Shown here piece by piece: positions 15,365 through 17,451 of a stretch of 17,451 nucleotides of DNA (the first letter of the stretch is position 1; each line of letters begins with the position of its first letter). Made by a program: the position numbers and the translations under genes. Under the pieces are notes generated by a model. That model was not told the DNA's origin and ran no database searches. It worked only from the letters and a program-made list of their open reading frames with translations. Source of the DNA: Paracoccaceae bacterium (GTDB lineage Bacteria > Pseudomonadota > Alphaproteobacteria > Rhodobacterales > Rhodobacteraceae); the NCBI GenBank assembly GCA_011523445.1, contig WTGT01000155.1:1-17451 (forward strand), read 5' to 3'.

Positions 15365-16615
15365 GTGCAAACAGTTCCACCCAAAAAGACTTTTACCCTT
15401 GGTATGCTTCTGTACGATACCAGGTACAGATCCATGACCATTCAGATAGTTGCCCTTGCAGGATTCATGTTATTGATTTCATGGTTGATCAGTAATACGA
15501 TTCAAAATCTTGAAACATTGGGAAAAGGAGTGGAACTCTGGTTTTTGTTTGAACCTTCCAGCTATGACATCAACCAGAAACTCATTGAGTACTCATCCCG
15601 ATCAACCCATCTGAGGGCAGCCTTTGTCGGGTTGATCAATACCCTGATTGTTGCAGTATTGGGATGTATAACAGCAACTGTATTGGGCATAGCAATCGGC
15701 ATACTCAGACTGTCCCATAACTGGATTGTTGCCAAAATCATGACTTGCTGGGTAGAAATATTCCGTAATGTTCCAGTTCTGCTGTGGATTGTTTTCACCA
15801 TGGCGGTTTTGATTGAATCACTTCCGAGACCAGCCACTTTCCGTGGTGACAATCCTGAATCTTCCCTACTGTTTTGGGATAGTGTCGCTATTACCAACCG
15901 GGGCACCTATCTCCCGGAACCGTTTTTTAGTAATGGTCTAGGTGACATCAGCATATTTGGAATTTTTGAGGTGAGTCTTGATCTGATCGCTTTTCTGATT
16001 GTCCTTTTTGCCGGTATTTTCGTATCAAACATACTCAAGAACAGAGCTGACAAGACACAGCAAACTACAGGACATAGACCATTGGTTTGGCCGTACAGGA
16101 TTGCGGTTGTCGTAATTCCGCCTATCATTCTCCTGTATATTCTCGGGTTTTATCTTGGCAAACCGGAACTCAAGGGATTCAATTTCCAAGGTGGCATCTA
16201 TCTCAGAAATTCGCTTATTGCCCTCTGGCTTGCCCTGTCCTGCTATACCTCGGCGTTCATCGCCGAAATTGTTCGTGCTGGAATTCTGGCTGTCTCGAAG
16301 GGACAGACCGAAGCAGCCTATTCACTGGGTTTGCGGCCTGGCCTGACCATGAACCTCATTATACTTCCTCAGGCCCTTCGGGTAATCATACCACCCTTGA
16401 TTTCCCAATTTCTGAACCTGACGAAAAACTCCTCCCTGGCAATCTCCGTTGGTTATATGGACATTACGGGTACTCTCGGGGGCATTACCCTCAATCAGAC
16501 TGGACGGGAATTGGAAAGCATACTTTTGCTGATGCTTGTCTTCCTGGGTATATCGCTCGGTATTTCGGCCGTGATGAACTGGTACAACTCAACCGTGAAG
16601 ATCAAGGAGAGATAG
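15365..16615 (+). CDS. aapQ: Amino-acid ABC transporter permease (AapQ/BztB-type)
   Basis: This is the first of two inner-membrane permeases of the importer. It contains the TLGMLLYDTRYRS start segment typical of AapQ, an early helix, the ABC-2-like HisM/ArtQ permease core beginning GLINTLIVAVLGCITATVLG, EIFRNVPVLLWIVF, and a coupling (EAA-type) loop around EAAYSLGLRPG followed by LILPQALRVIIPPL in similar form. The long insert between helices, distinctive of Aap permeases, is present. The start is uncertain. The longest frame begins at a GTG (15311) inside the terminator stem, which is unlikely. The GTG at 15365 keeps all conserved sequence and is chosen here; an ATG at 15404 would remove the FTLG part. 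No strong Shine-Dalgarno is visible for any of them. aapM follows after 3 bp. Confidence 0.9.
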   Translation: MQTVPPKKTFTLGMLLYDTRYRSMTIQIVALAGFMLLISWLISNTIQNLETLGKGVELWFLFEPSSYDINQKLIEYSSRSTHLRAAFVGLINTLIVAVLGCITATVLGIAIGILRLSHNWIVAKIMTCWVEIFRNVPVLLWIVFTMAVLIESLPRPATFRGDNPESSLLFWDSVAITNRGTYLPEPFFSNGLGDISIFGIFEVSLDLIAFLIVLFAGIFVSNILKNRADKTQQTTGHRPLVWPYRIAVVVIPPIILLYILGFYLGKPELKGFNFQGGIYLRNSLIALWLALSCYTSAFIAEIVRAGILAVSKGQTEAAYSLGLRPGLTMNLIILPQALRVIIPPLISQFLNLTKNSSLAISVGYMDITGTLGGITLNQTGRELESILLLMLVFLGISLGISAVMNWYNSTVKIKER

Positions 16616-16618
16616 CGC

Positions 16619-17451
16619 ATGAGTGATCATTCCTTCGTTCGCAACGAGATGTTGGACTCCCAGGCACCCCCCATGATGGAGGGAAGTGTTCTGGGATGGA
16701 TTCGTTACAATCTTTTCAGTGGACCGTTGAATTCACTGCTGACGATACTTTCTGGACTCCTGGTGATTTATCTTCTGGCGTCAATACTACCCTGGGTCTT
16801 TTTATCTTCATGGACCGCAACATCCTTGAGGGAATGCCGTGAAGTCATTCCCCTGACCTATGGTGAAGGGACAACCGGAGCTTGTTGGGCCGTTATTCGG
16901 GAAAGGTACCTGCAACTATTCTATGGTTTTTACCCCAAGGAACTTTACTGGCGGGTCAACTTGACTTTTGTCCTGATGCTGATTGCTCTAGCTCCCATTC
17001 TGTTTCCCAAACTACCCAGACAAATGCTTTATTTTTCAGGTACCTATCCCTTCCTTGGTTACTGGTTGCTGTGGGGAGGAACCATCTGGACGCCCTTCCT
17101 GACCCTGGCTGGTTTGATTGTCGGCTATCTTGTATTTAATTTTCTCAACGAGAAAAGGGGACTACTGATTGGAACGATTGTCGGAAGCCTTTTGATCATT
17201 TTCTGGTTTTTGTTTGGTGTCATTCCCGTAGCGGTCTTTTTGTCCGAAAATGTTACCCCTCTTGCAATTGAAATTGTTGAAAGTGAACAATTTGGCGGAT
17301 TCACTCTTTCCGTAATTATTGGTGCTACTGGCATAGCTGCCTCACTGCCAATCGGTATTTTGCTTGCCTTGGGCAGAAAATCAGATCTATTGATTGTGAA
17401 ATCGCTTTGTGTCGGATTTATCGAATTCATTAGGGGGGTTCCGCTGATTAC
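16619..17451 (+). CDS. aapM: Amino-acid ABC transporter permease (AapM/BztC-type), 3'-partial
   Basis: This is the second permease of the amino-acid importer; the reading frame stays open from the ATG to the end of the window (277 complete codons), so it is truncated by the contig edge. An AAGGAG (16604-16609) lies nine bases upstream, inside the end of aapQ. Family-specific segments include GSVLGWIRYNLF near the start, then GACWAVIRERYLQLFYGFYP with KELYWRVN following, ALAPILFPKLPRQ, and the beginning of the permease core GGFTLSVIIGATGIAASLPI near the right edge, ending EFIRGVPLI. Several membrane segments are visible. The ATP-binding subunit gene (aapP) would be expected next, beyond the window. 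Confidence 0.93.
   Translation, partial: MSDHSFVRNEMLDSQAPPMMEGSVLGWIRYNLFSGPLNSLLTILSGLLVIYLLASILPWVFLSSWTATSLRECREVIPLTYGEGTTGACWAVIRERYLQLFYGFYPKELYWRVNLTFVLMLIALAPILFPKLPRQMLYFSGTYPFLGYWLLWGGTIWTPFLTLAGLIVGYLVFNFLNEKRGLLIGTIVGSLLIIFWFLFGVIPVAVFLSENVTPLAIEIVESEQFGGFTLSVIIGATGIAASLPIGILLALGRKSDLLIVKSLCVGFIEFIRGVPLI

Noticed and set aside
16087..16626. 179-codon alternative plus-strand frame inside aapQ
   Set aside because: It overlaps the conserved permease core in another frame, and its composition looks like an out-of-frame translation.

Overview
The window looks like a chromosomal contig from a marine alphaproteobacterium. The closest affinity is probably to the Rhodobacterales/roseobacter group, with SAR116-type alphaproteobacteria as an alternative. 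This rests on remembered protein families: a DddP-type DMSP lyase, an Aap/Bzt amino-acid ABC transporter, a CoA pyrophosphatase/CCA nucleotidyltransferase/ABC exporter cluster, and DUF1244 and DUF3445 proteins. Base composition looks AT-richer than in cultured roseobacters, which would fit a streamlined pelagic lineage; this was judged by eye and not counted. I found no insertion sequence, prophage, CRISPR array, tRNA or rRNA.

Layout. (1) 1-821: a 5'-truncated ispA-type prenyl diphosphate synthase whose first bases form a perfect fold-back, probably a contig-end artefact. (2) 892-5511, minus strand: DUF3445 protein, Nudix CoA pyrophosphatase, CCA tRNA nucleotidyltransferase (overlapping the Nudix gene by 10 bp) and an MsbA/MdlB-type ABC exporter, read in that order. 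(3) 5547-6878, plus strand: dddP, divergent from the DUF3445 gene across only 35 bp. (4) 7061-10139: argG, then the translation block rpmI-rplT-pheS; neither infC nor pheT is present. (5) 10140-10536: a noncoding gap where pheT might be expected. (6) 10537-12009: DUF1244 protein and an MltB-family lytic transglycosylase with no signal peptide. (7) 12021-13809, minus strand: an AEC-family permease followed by S-formylglutathione hydrolase. (8) 13810-14231: an AT-rich noncoding region. (9) 14232-17451: aapJ, a strong terminator or attenuator, aapQ, and aapM running off the right edge.

How the genes fit together. Most are housekeeping: isoprenoid chain elongation, tRNA 3'-end maturation, arginine synthesis, ribosomal proteins, Phe-tRNA charging and amino-acid uptake. 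The ecologically notable gene is dddP, which would let the cell cleave algal DMSP into DMS and acrylate. Its neighbour belongs to the heme-dependent oxidative N-demethylase alpha-subunit-like family (DUF3445), and a formaldehyde-detoxification enzyme (FghA) lies about 5 kb away. A C1/methylated-compound theme is therefore possible, but it is inference and not an operon-level fact. I see no clearly new multi-gene system. The oddities most worth checking are the signal-less transglycosylase, the missing pheT, the short dddP/DUF3445 divergent region, the rpmI leader hairpin and the start of aapQ.
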